Below are positions 53,287 through 63,612 of a DNA stretch of 64,000 bases, piece after piece. The first letter of the stretch is position 1; every line of letters begins with the position of its first letter. The position numbers and the translations under genes are program-made. This DNA comes from an uncultured Pelagibacteraceae bacterium (lineage in GTDB: Bacteria > Pseudomonadota > Alphaproteobacteria > Pelagibacterales > Pelagibacteraceae): positions 62,001 to 126,000 of the forward strand of contig CACILM010000001.1 in the NCBI GenBank assembly GCA_902587515.1, given 5' to 3'. Under the pieces are notes generated by a model. It was not told where the DNA came from. It searched no databases and saw only the letters and a program-made list of their open reading frames with translations.

Positions 53287-54107
53287 TAAAACAATTTGGA
53301 ATTATAGGAAATCCTATCAAACACTCATTATCACCGATTCTTCATAATTATTGGTTAAAAAAATATAATATCGATGCTAATTATTCTATCATTGATATAA
53401 AAAATGAAAAAGATCTACCGGTAATAATAAAAAAAATAAGAAACAAAGATATAAGCGGTATCAACATAACTTTACCTTATAAACAAAAAATAGTTTCTTA
53501 CGTTGACGCTCTTGTTAATGATGCAGAAACCACAAGTTCTGTGAACACAATTTATCTTGATAATCAGGACACCGTTGTCGGTGAAAATACGGATGTTTTC
53601 GGTTTGCAGGCAGCATATCTGAAAGAAATTGATAACGCGCAAAAAAAAAAAGTTCTTGTAATTGGTGCTGGAGGCGTTTCGCCCTCTGTAATTTTATCTT
53701 TGCAGAAGTCTGGTGTTCAGGAAATATCAATTATTAATAGAACCAGAGAAAAATGTATTTTCTTAAAAAAGAAATTTAATAAATTGAAGATTATCGAATG
53801 GGAAAAGCTGCAAGAAGAAATAAAAAATTTTGATGTAATAATTAATGCAACAAGCTTAGGTTTAAAAGGTAGTAAAGATTTTGAATTCAATTTTACTCAA
53901 ACTAAGAAGGATCTGATATATATAGATACAATTTATAATCCCTTGGAAACTAAAACTCTTAAATATCTTAAGAAAATGGATATTAAAGTTTTTAATGGTC
54001 TCAATATGTTTATTTACCAAGGGCAAAAATCTTTTTATTTGTGGAATAAAATCAATCCTGAAATTGATGAGAAATTAATTGAAATTTTGGTATCAAACTT
54101 AAAATGA
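53283..54107 (+). CDS. aroE: Shikimate dehydrogenase
   Basis: 274 residues. It reduces 3-dehydroshikimate with NADPH. GNPIKHSLSPILHNYW (Ser and Lys shikimate contacts), INITLPYKQKI (catalytic Lys), GENTDVFG, the Rossmann GAGGVSPS and NRTREK are visible. 4-nt overlaps on both sides. Confidence 0.96.
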   Translation: MIKQFGIIGNPIKHSLSPILHNYWLKKYNIDANYSIIDIKNEKDLPVIIKKIRNKDISGINITLPYKQKIVSYVDALVNDAETTSSVNTIYLDNQDTVVGENTDVFGLQAAYLKEIDNAQKKKVLVIGAGGVSPSVILSLQKSGVQEISIINRTREKCIFLKKKFNKLKIIEWEKLQEEIKNFDVIINATSLGLKGSKDFEFNFTQTKKDLIYIDTIYNPLETKTLKYLKKMDIKVFNGLNMFIYQGQKSFYLWNKINPEIDEKLIEILVSNLK

Positions 54108-54667
54108 GAAGAATAGGTATAACGGGCTCCTTAGCCTCTGGTAAATCAACAGCAGTTAAGATCTTAAAAGAAAAAGGCCCAGTTTTTAGCGCTGATAAAA
54201 TAGTCAAGAAACTTTATAAACAAAATAATTTTAAAAAATATATTTCAAAAAAATTAAGAATTAAAAACTACTCTATTGTAAAAAGTTTAATTAAAAAAAA
54301 AATTTTAAAAGACACATCTTTTTTTAAAAAAATTGAAAAAATTATTCACCCATTAGTAAGAAAAGAAATGTTTAGATTTGCTAAAATACACCGAAATAAG
54401 AAATTTGTTTTTTTTGAAATTCCTTTACTAGTAGAAAGTCGTTTAATGAACGAATTCGATACAATACTTTTCATTAAGGCGAAACAAAGTTTGAGATTAA
54501 AAAGATTTAAAAAAAAAGGAGGGGATAAAGCATTTTTTAATATACTTAATAAAAAACAATTCAGCGATAAGAAGAAAGCTAAATTTTGTGATCATATAGT
54601 TGTTAACGAAAAAAATATTCATATTTTAAAAAAAAATTTGTTAGATATACTAAAAAATTATGAATGA
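54104..54667 (+). CDS. coaE: Dephospho-CoA kinase
   Basis: 187 residues. P-loop GITGSLASGKST, FSADKIV and the HPLVRKEM and FEIPLLVESR segments identify CoaE, the last step of CoA synthesis. Unusually Lys-rich. It overlaps dnaQ by 8 nt. Confidence 0.95.
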   Translation: MRRIGITGSLASGKSTAVKILKEKGPVFSADKIVKKLYKQNNFKKYISKKLRIKNYSIVKSLIKKKILKDTSFFKKIEKIIHPLVRKEMFRFAKIHRNKKFVFFEIPLLVESRLMNEFDTILFIKAKQSLRLKRFKKKGGDKAFFNILNKKQFSDKKKAKFCDHIVVNEKNIHILKKNLLDILKNYE

Positions 54668-55319
54668 AATCTTCTTAGATACAGAAACTACAGGTTTATC
54701 ATTTAAAGATGGACATAAAATTGTTGAAATTGCTTGTATTGAAACGAAAGATCTCATCTCTACGGGAAAAGTATTTCATAAATTGATAAATCCTAAAAGA
54801 AGTGTTCCAAATGATGCGTTCAAGATACATGGTTATTCACAGGAATTTTTAAATGATAAAGATACATTTGATAAAGTAGCAGATGATTTAATTGACTTTA
54901 TCAAGGATAAGAAAATTATAATTCACAATGCGTCATTTGATATAGGATTTCTTAATGGAGAGCTAAGTCTTATTAAAAAAGAATTAATAAAAAAAGAGTT
55001 AGTAATTGACTCATTGGATGTTGCACGACAAAAATTCCCAGGTGTGTCCAATTCCCTTGATGCGCTATGCAAAAGATTTAATATAGATCTTTCTAGAAGA
55101 ACCAAGCACAATGCGTTGTTAGATTGCGAGCTACTTAGAGAAGTTTACATTAATCTTTTAGATGTAAAAGAGCCTAAATTTAATCTCTCAGCCAACAACA
55201 CTGAACAAAATATAATAAATAAAGATAATTATAACAAAAGTGTTGTTAAAATTACAGAGGATGAAATAGCAAACCACAGAAGTTTTTTAAAAAAAGAGCT
55301 AAAGAAAAATTTTTATTGA
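54660..55319 (+). CDS. dnaQ: DNA polymerase III epsilon subunit (proofreading 3'-5' exonuclease)
   Basis: 219 residues of the DEDDh family: EIFLDTETTGLS (Asp7, Glu9), HNASFDIGFL (Asp), and KHNALLDCELL (catalytic His and Asp). The C-terminal tail after ~175, which binds the polymerase subunit, is Lys/Asn-rich. End of the plus-strand run from the origin; it overlaps the convergent secB by 7 nt. Confidence 0.95.
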   Translation: MNEIFLDTETTGLSFKDGHKIVEIACIETKDLISTGKVFHKLINPKRSVPNDAFKIHGYSQEFLNDKDTFDKVADDLIDFIKDKKIIIHNASFDIGFLNGELSLIKKELIKKELVIDSLDVARQKFPGVSNSLDALCKRFNIDLSRRTKHNALLDCELLREVYINLLDVKEPKFNLSANNTEQNIINKDNYNKSVVKITEDEIANHRSFLKKELKKNFY

Positions 55320-55732
55320 ATTTTTCTCATTTGGTATAGTTTTTTAAAATCAACATTTTCACTTATTTTTACATCCTTAAACCCAGAATTTTCAAATAAA
55401 AAAACAAAGATGGCTCGAAGTTCCGTATATATTTTAGTAGGTACATCTATAAGTATAATTTTCTCCATTTCTTTTTTTTCCAATTTATCATTAGATAATT
55501 CTACAACTGTAGCGTAAACAATTTTTGTATTTATTTTTTCAAAATCTTCTTTGGTTGGTGATAAATTTAAAGAAGTTAGCACTTCAATAATATTTTGTTT
55601 AACTTGGTCACTCTTTATTTCAATATTAATTTTGTAGTTTGCAATATCTTTTGAAAGTAAAAAAAAAGTTTTCGGATTAGGAATGTTAAAATTTAAGTCT
55701 TTGATGTATTTTCCAATAATTTTATAGTTCAT
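55313..55732 (-). CDS. secB: Protein-export chaperone SecB
   Basis: 139 residues. IGKYIKDLNFNIPNP at the start, the central YATVVELS strand, and LFPYAR-type region replaced by IFVFLFENSGFKDVKISENVDFKKLY. It keeps preproteins unfolded for SecA. Slightly short for the family (~150-165). It overlaps fxsA by 11 nt. The secB-fxsA-Tim44-like-Smr order near dnaQ is common in alphaproteobacteria. Confidence 0.9.
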   Translation of the reverse strand: MNYKIIGKYIKDLNFNIPNPKTFFLLSKDIANYKINIEIKSDQVKQNIIEVLTSLNLSPTKEDFEKINTKIVYATVVELSNDKLEKKEMEKIILIDVPTKIYTELRAIFVFLFENSGFKDVKISENVDFKKLYQMRKIQ

Positions 55733-56144
55733 CTTTTTCCTTTTTTACTATCTCCCCATCGATAGTATCGACACTTCCTTTTTGTTCATCTATTTTAGTT
55801 TTATTTTTAAGAATTATTTTAAATAAAAGTTTCCTTGTAAAGGGAATTAAAAGAACAAATCCAAAAAAATCAGTTAAAAATCCTGGTATGATTAAAAGCA
55901 TTGCTGCGAAAGCAATTGATGCTCCAGACATAAGGTCATAAATAGGAATTTTATTTTGATATAAATTTACTAACCCAGATTTTAAGGTTTGAATACCTTG
56001 AATTCTTGCAAAAAACACACCAAGAACAGCTGTGAGAAAAATTAGAGCTAATGTGCTTAAAGCACCTATTTCTGATCCAATTTCTATCATTAAAAATATC
56101 TCTAGAGCTGGCAAAACTATAAATATCAAGAAAAATGTGTTCAT
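55722..56144 (-). CDS. fxsA: FxsA family membrane protein
   Basis: 140 residues with three to four membrane segments: LPALEIFLMIEIGSEIGALSTLALIFLTAVLG and RIQGIQTLKSGL, then GFLTDFFGFVLLIPFTR, matching FxsA. In E. coli overexpression eases F-plasmid exclusion of phage T7; the cellular role is unknown. The C-terminus is charged and cytoplasmic. Confidence 0.92.
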   Translation of the reverse strand: MNTFFLIFIVLPALEIFLMIEIGSEIGALSTLALIFLTAVLGVFFARIQGIQTLKSGLVNLYQNKIPIYDLMSGASIAFAAMLLIIPGFLTDFFGFVLLIPFTRKLLFKIILKNKTKIDEQKGSVDTIDGEIVKKEKDEL

Positions 56145-56188
56145 TTGTCTGATACAAAAATATATTATTCATGTATATTTATCAAATT

Positions 56189-56788
56189 ATGAGTAATAGT
56201 TTTGGTTATTTAGACATAATTTTGCTTGGAATGATCGCAGGATTTATAATTCTAAGGTTAAGAAGCATTTTGGGAAGAAAAACAGGGCATGAGTCAAAAG
56301 TCTATCCAGGCTTTGATGAGAAAAAATTTAGTATACCCAAAAAAGATATTCAGCCTAAAGAACAAAATTTAGAAACACTAGAAGGGAAAAATAAAAAAGA
56401 GTTCCTCAAAGGAGCTGAAATAGCTTATGAAACTATTTTAACTGCTTTTGCTAGCGGAGATTTAATAAAATTAAAGTCATTACTTTCTTCAAATATGTTC
56501 TCAAACTTTTCTGATGCAATAAAAGCTAGAAATAAAGAGAATATAAAATCAGAATTTACATTCATAGGTGTAAAAGAGTCTTCGGTTGAAAAATATGAAA
56601 AAATTAAAGATAATTTGTTTGCCACTGTAAAATTTGTTGCAGAGGTAATTTCTGTCAAAAGAGATAAGGAGAATAAGATTATTGAGGGAAATCCAGATAA
56701 AATTAAATTTGTTTCAGACAATTGGATATTTACAAGAAACATCAATCAAAAAAGTCCGAATTGGTATTTGTCCAAAATCGTTAGCTAG
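56189..56788 (+). CDS. Tim44/TimA-like domain protein
   Basis: About 199 residues: one N-terminal membrane helix (GYLDIILLGMIAGFIILRLRSILG), a charged linker, then a Tim44-like domain (FLKGAEIAYETILTAFASGDLIKLKSLLSSNMF). I start at ATG 56189 (MSNSFGYLDII) although an ATG at 56171 is possible. The bacterial homologue of the mitochondrial import motor subunit binds inner-membrane proteins. Overlaps the Smr gene start. Confidence 0.9.
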   Translation: MSNSFGYLDIILLGMIAGFIILRLRSILGRKTGHESKVYPGFDEKKFSIPKKDIQPKEQNLETLEGKNKKEFLKGAEIAYETILTAFASGDLIKLKSLLSSNMFSNFSDAIKARNKENIKSEFTFIGVKESSVEKYEKIKDNLFATVKFVAEVISVKRDKENKIIEGNPDKIKFVSDNWIFTRNINQKSPNWYLSKIVS

Positions 56789-57207
56789 TGATCAAAAAAA
56801 AAGATCTAGAACAAGATAATACAAAAGCTTGGGAAGATTACATAAAAAATCCGTCAGATATTTACGATAAAGATAAAAATTATTCTAAAGAAAATTTCAT
56901 AAAAAGGAGATTTAAATACGATCTTCACGGATATACGTTAGATGAAGCTAACAGTAAAGCTAAAGAGATCATACTTTCTTGCAAAGAAAAAAATTATAAA
57001 GAAGTATTATTAATTACTGGTAAAGGCTTACATTCAAAAAATCATGAAGATGCCTATGTTTCAAAAAATTATGGAACACTTAGGTATTCAGTACCTGAAT
57101 ATATAAAATCTGATAAAGAATTAAAAAATTTTATAATCTCTATCAACGAAGCTGATACTAAAGACGGTGGAGCAGGCGCTATATTAATTAAATTAAAAAA
57201 TTTATAA
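56788..57207 (+). CDS. Smr-domain protein
   Basis: 139 residues from a GTG that overlaps the upstream stop (TAGTG). It has the Smr core [29 protein letters not shown] and [11 protein letters not shown]. Smr domains are nucleic-acid nicking or RNA-cleaving modules. Convergent with hslU (6-nt overlap). Confidence 0.92.
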   Translation: MIKKKDLEQDNTKAWEDYIKNPSDIYDKDKNYSKENFIKRRFKYDLHGYTLDEANSKAKEIILSCKEKNYKEVLLITGKGLHSKNHEDAYVSKNYGTLRYSVPEYIKSDKELKNFIISINEADTKDGGAGAILIKLKNL

Positions 57208-58578
57208 TATAAATTTTGATAGGTCTGTATCTTTTACTAAATTCCCTAGGTTGTTTTGAACAAATTTTTTGTCAACTGTAATTGTTTCACCCGCTTTATC
57301 AGTAGCATTGAAACTTATATCATCTAAAACTTTCTCAATGATTGTGTGAAGTCTTCTAGCACCAATGTTTTCTACAGATGAATTTACTTCTGCAGAAATC
57401 TTAGCAAGCATATCGATACCGTCTTCTGAAAATTCAAGATTTACATCTTCTGTTTTTAATAAAGCCTTATATTGTTTTATTAAACTATTATCTGGCTCTT
57501 TAAGAATTCTTTTAAAATCTTCTTCATTAAGCGCGTTCAATTCCACTCTTATTGGCAATCTTCCTTGAAGTTCAGGCAATAAGTCTGATGGTTTGGCTAA
57601 TTGGAAAGCTCCAGAAGCAATAAATAAGATATGATCAGTTTTAATTGGTCCGTGCTTAGTGCTTACTGTTGTCCCTTCAATTAAAGGTAATAGATCTCTT
57701 TGAACCCCCTCTCTAGAAACGTCTCCACCAACCCTATCGCTTCTTGCAGAAACTTTATCAATTTCATCTAGAAACACTATACCGTTTTCTTCAGTAGCCT
57801 TTTTGGCTTCTTTAATAATTTTATCTTCCTCAATCATTTTATCTGACTCTTGAGCGACTAAAATCCCATGAGATTCTTTAACAGTCATTTTTTTCTTTTT
57901 ACCTTTTTTATTACCCATAGATTTTCCAAGTATATCTCCAAGATTTACCATACCGACGTTTCCTCCGGGCATACCAGGTATTTCAAAACTTTGTAATCCA
58001 GAGGATGTGTCTTGCACTTCTATTTCGATTTCATTATTGTCTAAATCACCATTTCTTAGTCTTTTTCTAAAACTTTCTCTCGTAGCAACGCTTGCTTTAT
58101 TCCCAACTAAAGCATCTAAAACTTTTTCCTCTGCCTTTAATTCAGCTTTGGCTTTAACTTCTTTTCTCTTTCTCTCTCTTTCCATCGCTATAGCTATTTC
58201 TATTAAATCTCTGACGATTTGCTCAACATCTCTACCTACATAACCAACTTCAGTAAATCTTGTTGCTTCAACTTTAATGAAAGGTGCCTCGGCTAATCTA
58301 GAGAGTCTTCTAGATATCTCAGTTTTACCTACTCCTGTTGGACCAATCATAAGTATATTTTTTGGTAATACCTCGTCTCTCATTTCATCAGTAAGAGCCT
58401 GTCTTCTCCATCTATTTCTTAATGCAACAGCAACAGCTTTTTTTGCTTCCTTTTGACCAATTACATATCTATCTAGCTCTGAAACTATTTCTCTTGGAGA
58501 AAGCGCACTGACCTTTGAGCTGTCAGTTTTAGATCCTTTGACTAACTTTAAATTTGTTTCTTTTTTTGATTTAGACAT
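57202..58578 (-). CDS. hslU: ATP-dependent protease ATPase HslU
   Basis: 458-residue AAA+ unfoldase partner of Hsl[17 protein letters not shown], Walker [28 protein letters not shown] (pore), and [11 protein letters not shown] are visible, ending in KFIL, which inserts into HslV. The I domain contains a Lys-rich [10 protein letters not shown] segment. hslV is directly upstream. Confidence 0.97.
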   Translation of the reverse strand: MSKSKKETNLKLVKGSKTDSSKVSALSPREIVSELDRYVIGQKEAKKAVAVALRNRWRRQALTDEMRDEVLPKNILMIGPTGVGKTEISRRLSRLAEAPFIKVEATRFTEVGYVGRDVEQIVRDLIEIAIAMERERKRKEVKAKAELKAEEKVLDALVGNKASVATRESFRKRLRNGDLDNNEIEIEVQDTSSGLQSFEIPGMPGGNVGMVNLGDILGKSMGNKKGKKKKMTVKESHGILVAQESDKMIEEDKIIKEAKKATEENGIVFLDEIDKVSARSDRVGGDVSREGVQRDLLPLIEGTTVSTKHGPIKTDHILFIASGAFQLAKPSDLLPELQGRLPIRVELNALNEEDFKRILKEPDNSLIKQYKALLKTEDVNLEFSEDGIDMLAKISAEVNSSVENIGARRLHTIIEKVLDDISFNATDKAGETITVDKKFVQNNLGNLVKDTDLSKFIL

Positions 58579-59118
58579 TTAAATTTTTTCCATTGTTACG
58601 TTATTGTTCGTAAATACACAAATATCTGATGCAACTTTTAAAGCTTTTTTAGCTATCTCCTCTGCTTTCATATCAGTTTCAATTAATACCTTTGCAGCCG
58701 CAAGAGCATAGTTTCCCCCAGATCCAATTCCAATTATTCCATCCTCCGGCTCTAAAACATCTCCAGTTCCGGAAATTATAAAGCTGTGATCTTTATCTGC
58801 TACTGCCATTAACGCTTCTAATCTTCTTAAAAATTTATCACTTCTCCAATCTTTAGCTAACTCAACAGCTGCTCTTTGTAAGTTACCAGCGTGCTTTTCT
58901 AATTTTGCCTCAAGCCTCTCAAATAAAGTTAAGGCATCTGCGGTTGAGCCGGCAAACCCTGCGATAACTCCTCTGTTCTCAATTTTTCTAACTTTTTTGG
59001 CTTTGCTTTTTAAAACTGTATTACCAAGACTTACTTGACCGTCACCTGCTACAATGGTTTCCCCACCTTTTCTCAAAAGGACAATTGTAGTACCGTGCCA
59101 TTTTTCAGCTGTATTCAT
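58579..59118 (-). CDS. hslV: ATP-dependent protease peptidase HslV
   Basis: 179 residues. The N-terminal peptide MNTAEKWHG precedes the catalytic Thr in [23 protein letters not shown], so the mature enzyme has Thr1 after cleavage. KVRKI and [12 protein letters not shown] are family motifs. Abuts hslU (0 gap); divergent from hisB with 96 nt between them. Confidence 0.97.
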   Translation of the reverse strand: MNTAEKWHGTTIVLLRKGGETIVAGDGQVSLGNTVLKSKAKKVRKIENRGVIAGFAGSTADALTLFERLEAKLEKHAGNLQRAAVELAKDWRSDKFLRRLEALMAVADKDHSFIISGTGDVLEPEDGIIGIGSGGNYALAAAKVLIETDMKAEEIAKKALKVASDICVFTNNNVTMEKI

Positions 59119-59214
59119 GAAGTTATATGTGGAGATTAATTTGCGATCTTCAATAGTGATTTATTGATAAAATGACCAATTAAATATATATCAAAGGTAA
59201 ATCGGGCATAGTTT

Positions 59215-59805
59215 ATGAGTAGAAAAGCAAAAATTACAAGAAAAACAAAAGAGACCAGTATTTCTGTCGCGGTCAATTTAGACGGAAAAGGAAAGTATAA
59301 AATTAAAACCGGAATAGGTTTCTTAGACCACATGTTGGAGCAATTATCAAAGCACTCTCTTATAGACTTAGAAGTTAAAGCGAAGGGCGATACGCATATA
59401 GATTTACACCACACTACTGAGGATACAGGTATAGCAATCGGAGAAGCTATTAAAAAAGCAGCAGGTAATCGAAAAGGTATTACACGATACGCATCAACAA
59501 TGATTCCAATGGACGAAACTCTAAGTCGCGTTTCAATTGATATATCGAATAGACCTTATCTAATTTGGAAAGTAAGCTTACCAGTTGAGAAACTTGGAGA
59601 GATGGACACTGAATTATTTAAAGAATGGTTCCAAGCTTTTTCACAATCAGCAGGAATTACTCTGCACATCGAAAACATTTATGGTGAAAATAGTCACCAC
59701 AAGATTGAGTCGTGTTACAAAGGTTTAGCTAGATCATTAAAAGATGCTTTAGCGATAGATAAAAGAATTAAAAACTCTATACCTTCGACAAAAGGCTCTA
59801 TTTAA
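59215..59805 (+). CDS. hisB: Imidazoleglycerol-phosphate dehydratase
   Basis: 196-residue monofunctional enzyme of histidine synthesis. [29 protein letters not shown] and [15 protein letters not shown] carry the Mn-binding histidine pairs. First gene of hisBHAFE. The spacer 59119-59214 toward hslV shows no strong box. Confidence 0.97.
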   Translation: MSRKAKITRKTKETSISVAVNLDGKGKYKIKTGIGFLDHMLEQLSKHSLIDLEVKAKGDTHIDLHHTTEDTGIAIGEAIKKAAGNRKGITRYASTMIPMDETLSRVSIDISNRPYLIWKVSLPVEKLGEMDTELFKEWFQAFSQSAGITLHIENIYGENSHHKIESCYKGLARSLKDALAIDKRIKNSIPSTKGSI

Positions 59806-59810
59806 AATTG

Positions 59811-60437
59811 ATGAACGTCACAATTGTTGACTACCAATCGGGCAATATTAGCTCTGTTATAAATTCTTTTACAGAGGTTGCTAAAGGTAAAGTTAATTTA
59901 GAGGTAACTTCAGACATCAAGAAAATTAAGTTTAGTGACAAGATTGTTTTACCAGGGCAAGGTTCATTTAAAAGCTGTGTCGACTCTCTTAATCAAATTA
60001 AGGGATTAGTTGATACACTTAAAGAATTTGCAATAACAAATAAGAAACCTTTATTAGGAATTTGTGTAGGCTTACAAATGTTTGCTGATATTGGGTATGA
60101 GGAAGCAGAAACAAAGGGATTAGGTTGGATTTCCGGTAAAGTTTCCAAAATTGATAATCAAAAAGGAAAATTTAAGCTTCCACATATTGGTTGGAACGAA
60201 ATTGAAATTCAAAAAGAAAGTAAAATATTTAAAGATATAAAAAATAAATCTCACATGTATTTCGTACATAGTTATGAATTTATTCCTGAGGATAAATCAG
60301 TCATTTCAGCGATAACAAATTACTCGTCAAAAATTGTCTGCTCTGTCGAAAGAGATAATTTATTTGGAACACAGTTTCACCCTGAGAAGAGTGATAAAAT
60401 CGGATTAAAAGTAATTGATAACTTTTTAAAATTATAA
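59811..60437 (+). CDS. hisH: Imidazole glycerol phosphate synthase glutaminase subunit
   Basis: About 208 residues. The nucleophile elbow PLLGICVGLQMF carries the catalytic Cys; His and Glu are in GTQFHPEKS. I start at ATG 59811 rather than the adjacent TTG. It feeds ammonia to HisF. Overlaps hisA by one base (TAATG). Confidence 0.96.
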   Translation: MNVTIVDYQSGNISSVINSFTEVAKGKVNLEVTSDIKKIKFSDKIVLPGQGSFKSCVDSLNQIKGLVDTLKEFAITNKKPLLGICVGLQMFADIGYEEAETKGLGWISGKVSKIDNQKGKFKLPHIGWNEIEIQKESKIFKDIKNKSHMYFVHSYEFIPEDKSVISAITNYSSKIVCSVERDNLFGTQFHPEKSDKIGLKVIDNFLKL

Positions 60438-61162
60438 TGAAAATATTTCCTGCAATAGATATAAAAGATAAGAAATGTGTAAGATTAATCAAAGGTGACT
60501 TCGAAAATAAAACTGAATACGAAACTTCACCCATTGAGCAAGCAGCAATATTTAAAGATCATGGCTTTAAAAACTTACATATTGTAGATTTAGACGGAGC
60601 TTTAACGGGTAAAACAATCAATTTAAATATTATAAAAGAAATAGTAAGTAAATACGATTTGAAGATTGAAATAGGAGGCGGTGTTAGATCTCTAGATAGC
60701 ATTAAACAATATGTTGATACTGGTGTTGAGAAAGTAATTTTAGGAAGTGGTGCAATCAAAAATAAAGAATTTTTAAAAGAGTCTTGCGTAAAATTTAAAG
60801 GTCAAATTGCTTTGGGATTAGATGCAAAAGATGGAAATCTTTCAGTATCAGGCTGGAAAGAAAATCTAGAAATTAAAACCACAGATTTTTTAAAAGAAGT
60901 AAATGATTTTGGCGTTAGCAGAATTATTTTTACAGACATAAACAGAGATGGAATGAAAACTAGCCCCAACTTAGATGAGACCGTGAAAATTGCAGGGCTT
61001 TCTAATTGTCCTGTAGTTATTTCAGGAGGTGTTTCTTCAATAAATGACATTAAGAAGGCTAAAGAATTAAAAAATAAAAAAATTGAAGGTATTATTGTTG
61101 GTAAAGCTATTTACGATGGCGATATTAAGCTTGATGAGTTAGCAAAGGAGGTTAATGCTTAA
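60437..61162 (+). CDS. hisA: ProFAR isomerase
   Basis: 241-residue TIM barrel. [19 protein letters not shown] (catalytic Asp), [42 protein letters not shown]. Overlaps hisF by 8 nt. Confidence 0.96.
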   Translation: MKIFPAIDIKDKKCVRLIKGDFENKTEYETSPIEQAAIFKDHGFKNLHIVDLDGALTGKTINLNIIKEIVSKYDLKIEIGGGVRSLDSIKQYVDTGVEKVILGSGAIKNKEFLKESCVKFKGQIALGLDAKDGNLSVSGWKENLEIKTTDFLKEVNDFGVSRIIFTDINRDGMKTSPNLDETVKIAGLSNCPVVISGGVSSINDIKKAKELKNKKIEGIIVGKAIYDGDIKLDELAKEVNA

Positions 61163-61913
61163 AAATAGAATTATACCTTGCCTTGATGTTAAAGATGGAA
61201 GAGTTGTTAAAGGTATTAACTTTGTTGCATTAAAAGATGCTGGAGATCCAGTAGAACAAGCTAAAATTTATAGTGAAGGTGGCGCTGACGAGATTTGTTT
61301 TCTTGATATCACCGCTTCAAATGAAAATAGAGAAACGATCATTGATATTGTTAGAAAAACTGCAAAAGAATGTTTCGTTCCTTTAACTGTTGGAGGTGGT
61401 GTTAGAACTATTCAAAATATTACCGATTTATTGTTAGCTGGTGCAGATAAAGTTTCTATTAATACTGCCGCTGTAAAGAATATCGATTTAGTTAAGGAAG
61501 CTTCAAAAAAATTTGGATCTCAATGTATTGTTGTTGCGATTGACGCAAAAAAAGTTTCAGAAAATAAATGGGAAGTATTCACACACGGCGGAAGAAATAA
61601 AACAGGTATTGATGCTGTAGGCTTTGCAAAAAAAGTAGAAGAAAATGGAGCCGGTGAAATTTTATTAACTTCAATGGATAAAGATGGTACTAAATCTGGT
61701 TACGATATTGATTTATTAAAAACAATTACGAATAGTACCAATATTCCTGTAATAGCTTCTGGTGGAGTTGGAACTTTAGATCACCTGTATGATGGTATTG
61801 TTAAAGGTGGTGCAAGCGCAGTTTTAGCTGCTTCTATTTTTCATTATGGTGAATATAAAATTAAAGATGCTAAAGAATATTTGAATTCTAAAAATGTATC
61901 GGTAAGATTATAA
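61155..61913 (+). CDS. hisF: Imidazole glycerol phosphate synthase cyclase subunit
   Basis: 252-residue TIM barrel: [19 protein letters not shown] with the catalytic Asp, [43 protein letters not shown]. It forms the complex with HisH. Overlaps hisA and is 1 nt from hisE. Confidence 0.97.
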   Translation: MLKNRIIPCLDVKDGRVVKGINFVALKDAGDPVEQAKIYSEGGADEICFLDITASNENRETIIDIVRKTAKECFVPLTVGGGVRTIQNITDLLLAGADKVSINTAAVKNIDLVKEASKKFGSQCIVVAIDAKKVSENKWEVFTHGGRNKTGIDAVGFAKKVEENGAGEILLTSMDKDGTKSGYDIDLLKTITNSTNIPVIASGGVGTLDHLYDGIVKGGASAVLAASIFHYGEYKIKDAKEYLNSKNVSVRL

Positions 61914-61914
61914 A

Positions 61915-62187
61915 ATGTTTGAAAACTTAGAAGAATTAATCGAAACAATCAGAAAGAGAAAAAACTCTTCTCCAGATAAATCTTATACAAATAAACTTTT
62001 GAACGATAAAAATTTAAGTGTTTCAAAAGTAAAAGAGGAAATAGGCGAATTAATAGAATCTGTGGAAAAAAATTCAAATAAGATACACGAGGCTGCCGAT
62101 GTGATTTATCATTTGATGGTTTACTTAGAGGCCAATAATATAAAGATTGAAGATGTTATGAGTGAACTAAAGAAAAGACAGAAATGA
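61915..62187 (+). CDS. hisE: Phosphoribosyl-ATP pyrophosphatase
   Basis: 90 residues of the MazG-like all-alpha family: LEELIETIRKRKNSSPDKSYTNKL, VKEEIGELIESVEK, HEAADVIYHLMVYL. It is stand-alone, with no HisI fused; hisI is not in this window. Overlaps the HIT gene by 4 nt. Confidence 0.92.
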   Translation: MFENLEELIETIRKRKNSSPDKSYTNKLLNDKNLSVSKVKEEIGELIESVEKNSNKIHEAADVIYHLMVYLEANNIKIEDVMSELKKRQK

Positions 62188-62540
62188 GTTACGATAAAAA
62201 TAATATATTTGCTAAAATTCTTAGAGGAGAAATCCCGTGTAAAAAAGTTTACGAAAATGATCATGTTTTAGCTTTTCATGATATTAACCCCCAAAAGAAA
62301 GTTCATGTTTTAGTTATTCCTAAAGGTGAATATGTAGATCTTAATGACTTCAACAGCAAAGCTTCAGATAAAGAGATTGTAGAATTAAACAGAGCGGTGA
62401 CGCATGTCGCAAACTTAATGGGGGCAAAAGATAAAGGATTTCGAGCTTTAACTAATATTGGAAGTGATGGTGGACAGGAGGTGCCTCACTTACACTTCCA
62501 TATATTTGCAGGCGAAAAGATCGGGAAGATGGTAAGTTGA
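62184..62540 (+). CDS. HIT family (HinT-like) hydrolase
   Basis: 118 residues. NIFAKILRGEIPCKKVYENDHVLAFHDINPQ start and the HLHFH catalytic triad of histidines in VPHLHFHIFAG are HinT-like. It hydrolyses nucleoside phosphoramidates. The his-operon-HIT linkage is common in alphaproteobacteria. Confidence 0.95.
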   Translation: MSYDKNNIFAKILRGEIPCKKVYENDHVLAFHDINPQKKVHVLVIPKGEYVDLNDFNSKASDKEIVELNRAVTHVANLMGAKDKGFRALTNIGSDGGQEVPHLHFHIFAGEKIGKMVS

Positions 62541-63046
62541 TGGTTTCAAGAGTAAAAAGATATTTTTTAGAAATTAAAGATTTTTCAAAAACAGTTGACT
62601 TGAATCTTCCAGAAAATTTCCAAATTATTTTGGATGATAAAGATAATTTCCACTTAAACAGATTTTTCTACAAACAAATAGGCGTAGATCACTATTGGAG
62701 AGACAGATTACTTTGGTCTGAAAGTGAGTGGGTAAAGTATGTTACAAATAAAAATTTAGAAACGCATGTTCTTAAAAAAGGTGAAGATCTTGTAGGATAT
62801 TACGAACAAGAGTATCATCCTGGATCTAATGAAGTAGAGCTTATCAATCTAGGAATACTAAAAGAATTTAGAGGTTTGAAATTAGGTTCGACTCTTGTAA
62901 ATCATGCTATTGCAAGCGCATCAAGAAAAAATCCTGAAAGAATGTGGGTTCACACTTGTAGTTTAGACCATAAACACGCATTACAAAATTACAAATCCAA
63001 AGGTTTTGAAATTTTCAAAGAAGAAGAAATTGATTTTGTAGCTTAG
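62540..63046 (+). CDS. GNAT-family N-acetyltransferase
   Basis: About 168 residues. The acyl-CoA-binding segment ILKEFRGLKLGSTLVNHAIASA fits motif A (Q/R-x-x-G-x-G/A). The ATG overlaps the HIT stop (TGATG) at 62540, which I prefer to a TTG one codon earlier. The N-terminal part, with a WRDRLLWSESEW helix, is not seen in simple RimI proteins. Substrate unknown. Overlaps the convergent lolA by 4 nt. Confidence 0.85.
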   Translation: MVSRVKRYFLEIKDFSKTVDLNLPENFQIILDDKDNFHLNRFFYKQIGVDHYWRDRLLWSESEWVKYVTNKNLETHVLKKGEDLVGYYEQEYHPGSNEVELINLGILKEFRGLKLGSTLVNHAIASASRKNPERMWVHTCSLDHKHALQNYKSKGFEIFKEEEIDFVA

Positions 63047-63612
63047 TTTATTTCAGGTACTTTAAAGGTGCCTCTTTTATAAGAATCATTTTCAGCAATA
63101 ATGTTAAGGGAGAAATTTATATTATTGTTGTATTGATCTTTAATCTCCCATCCTTTCAAATCCAGTTTTTTTTTATCAAAAAAAATTGTAATTTCGTTAT
63201 CACCAAAATAAACAAGCTTAATTATTTGATCAGTTGATTCTAATTCACCTGATTGCACTATTTCTAAAAGTTTATCCTTATATAAAATATTTAAAAATGG
63301 AGATTTTGAAATAGGATAATGATAAGTTTTGTTATATCTTTTCTGGGTTATTGCTAATCTCTTATTATTAATAACTAATTCTTTTTCCTTGTCGTCAAAG
63401 TAATTACATTTCAATTTTCCTGGAAATTCTAAAAGACAGCTACCTTTTTCTGTTTTTTCATTAATTAATTGATTAAATGTAAATTCTAAAGAGTTTAATT
63501 TATTTAATTGAGCAATTATTTGATCTTTTTCATTAGCTAATAGACTTGTTGCTATTAATAGAAAAAAAGAGATTAAAAATGTTTTTTTAAAGAACTTCGC
63601 GTTTACCAACAT
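63043..63612 (-). CDS. lolA: Outer-membrane lipoprotein carrier LolA-like protein
   Basis: About 189 residues with a signal peptide (ATSLLANE cleavage region) and the LolA beta-fold pattern: LNSLEFTFNQLINEKTEKGSCLLEFPGKLKC, LVINNKRLAITQKRYN. It ferries lipoproteins across the periplasm. I use the ATG at 63612; an upstream TTG is less likely. It overlaps the ftsK end by 26 nt, and ftsK-lolA linkage is common. Confidence 0.85.
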   Translation of the reverse strand: MLVNAKFFKKTFLISFFLLIATSLLANEKDQIIAQLNKLNSLEFTFNQLINEKTEKGSCLLEFPGKLKCNYFDDKEKELVINNKRLAITQKRYNKTYHYPISKSPFLNILYKDKLLEIVQSGELESTDQIIKLVYFGDNEITIFFDKKKLDLKGWEIKDQYNNNINFSLNIIAENDSYKRGTFKVPEIN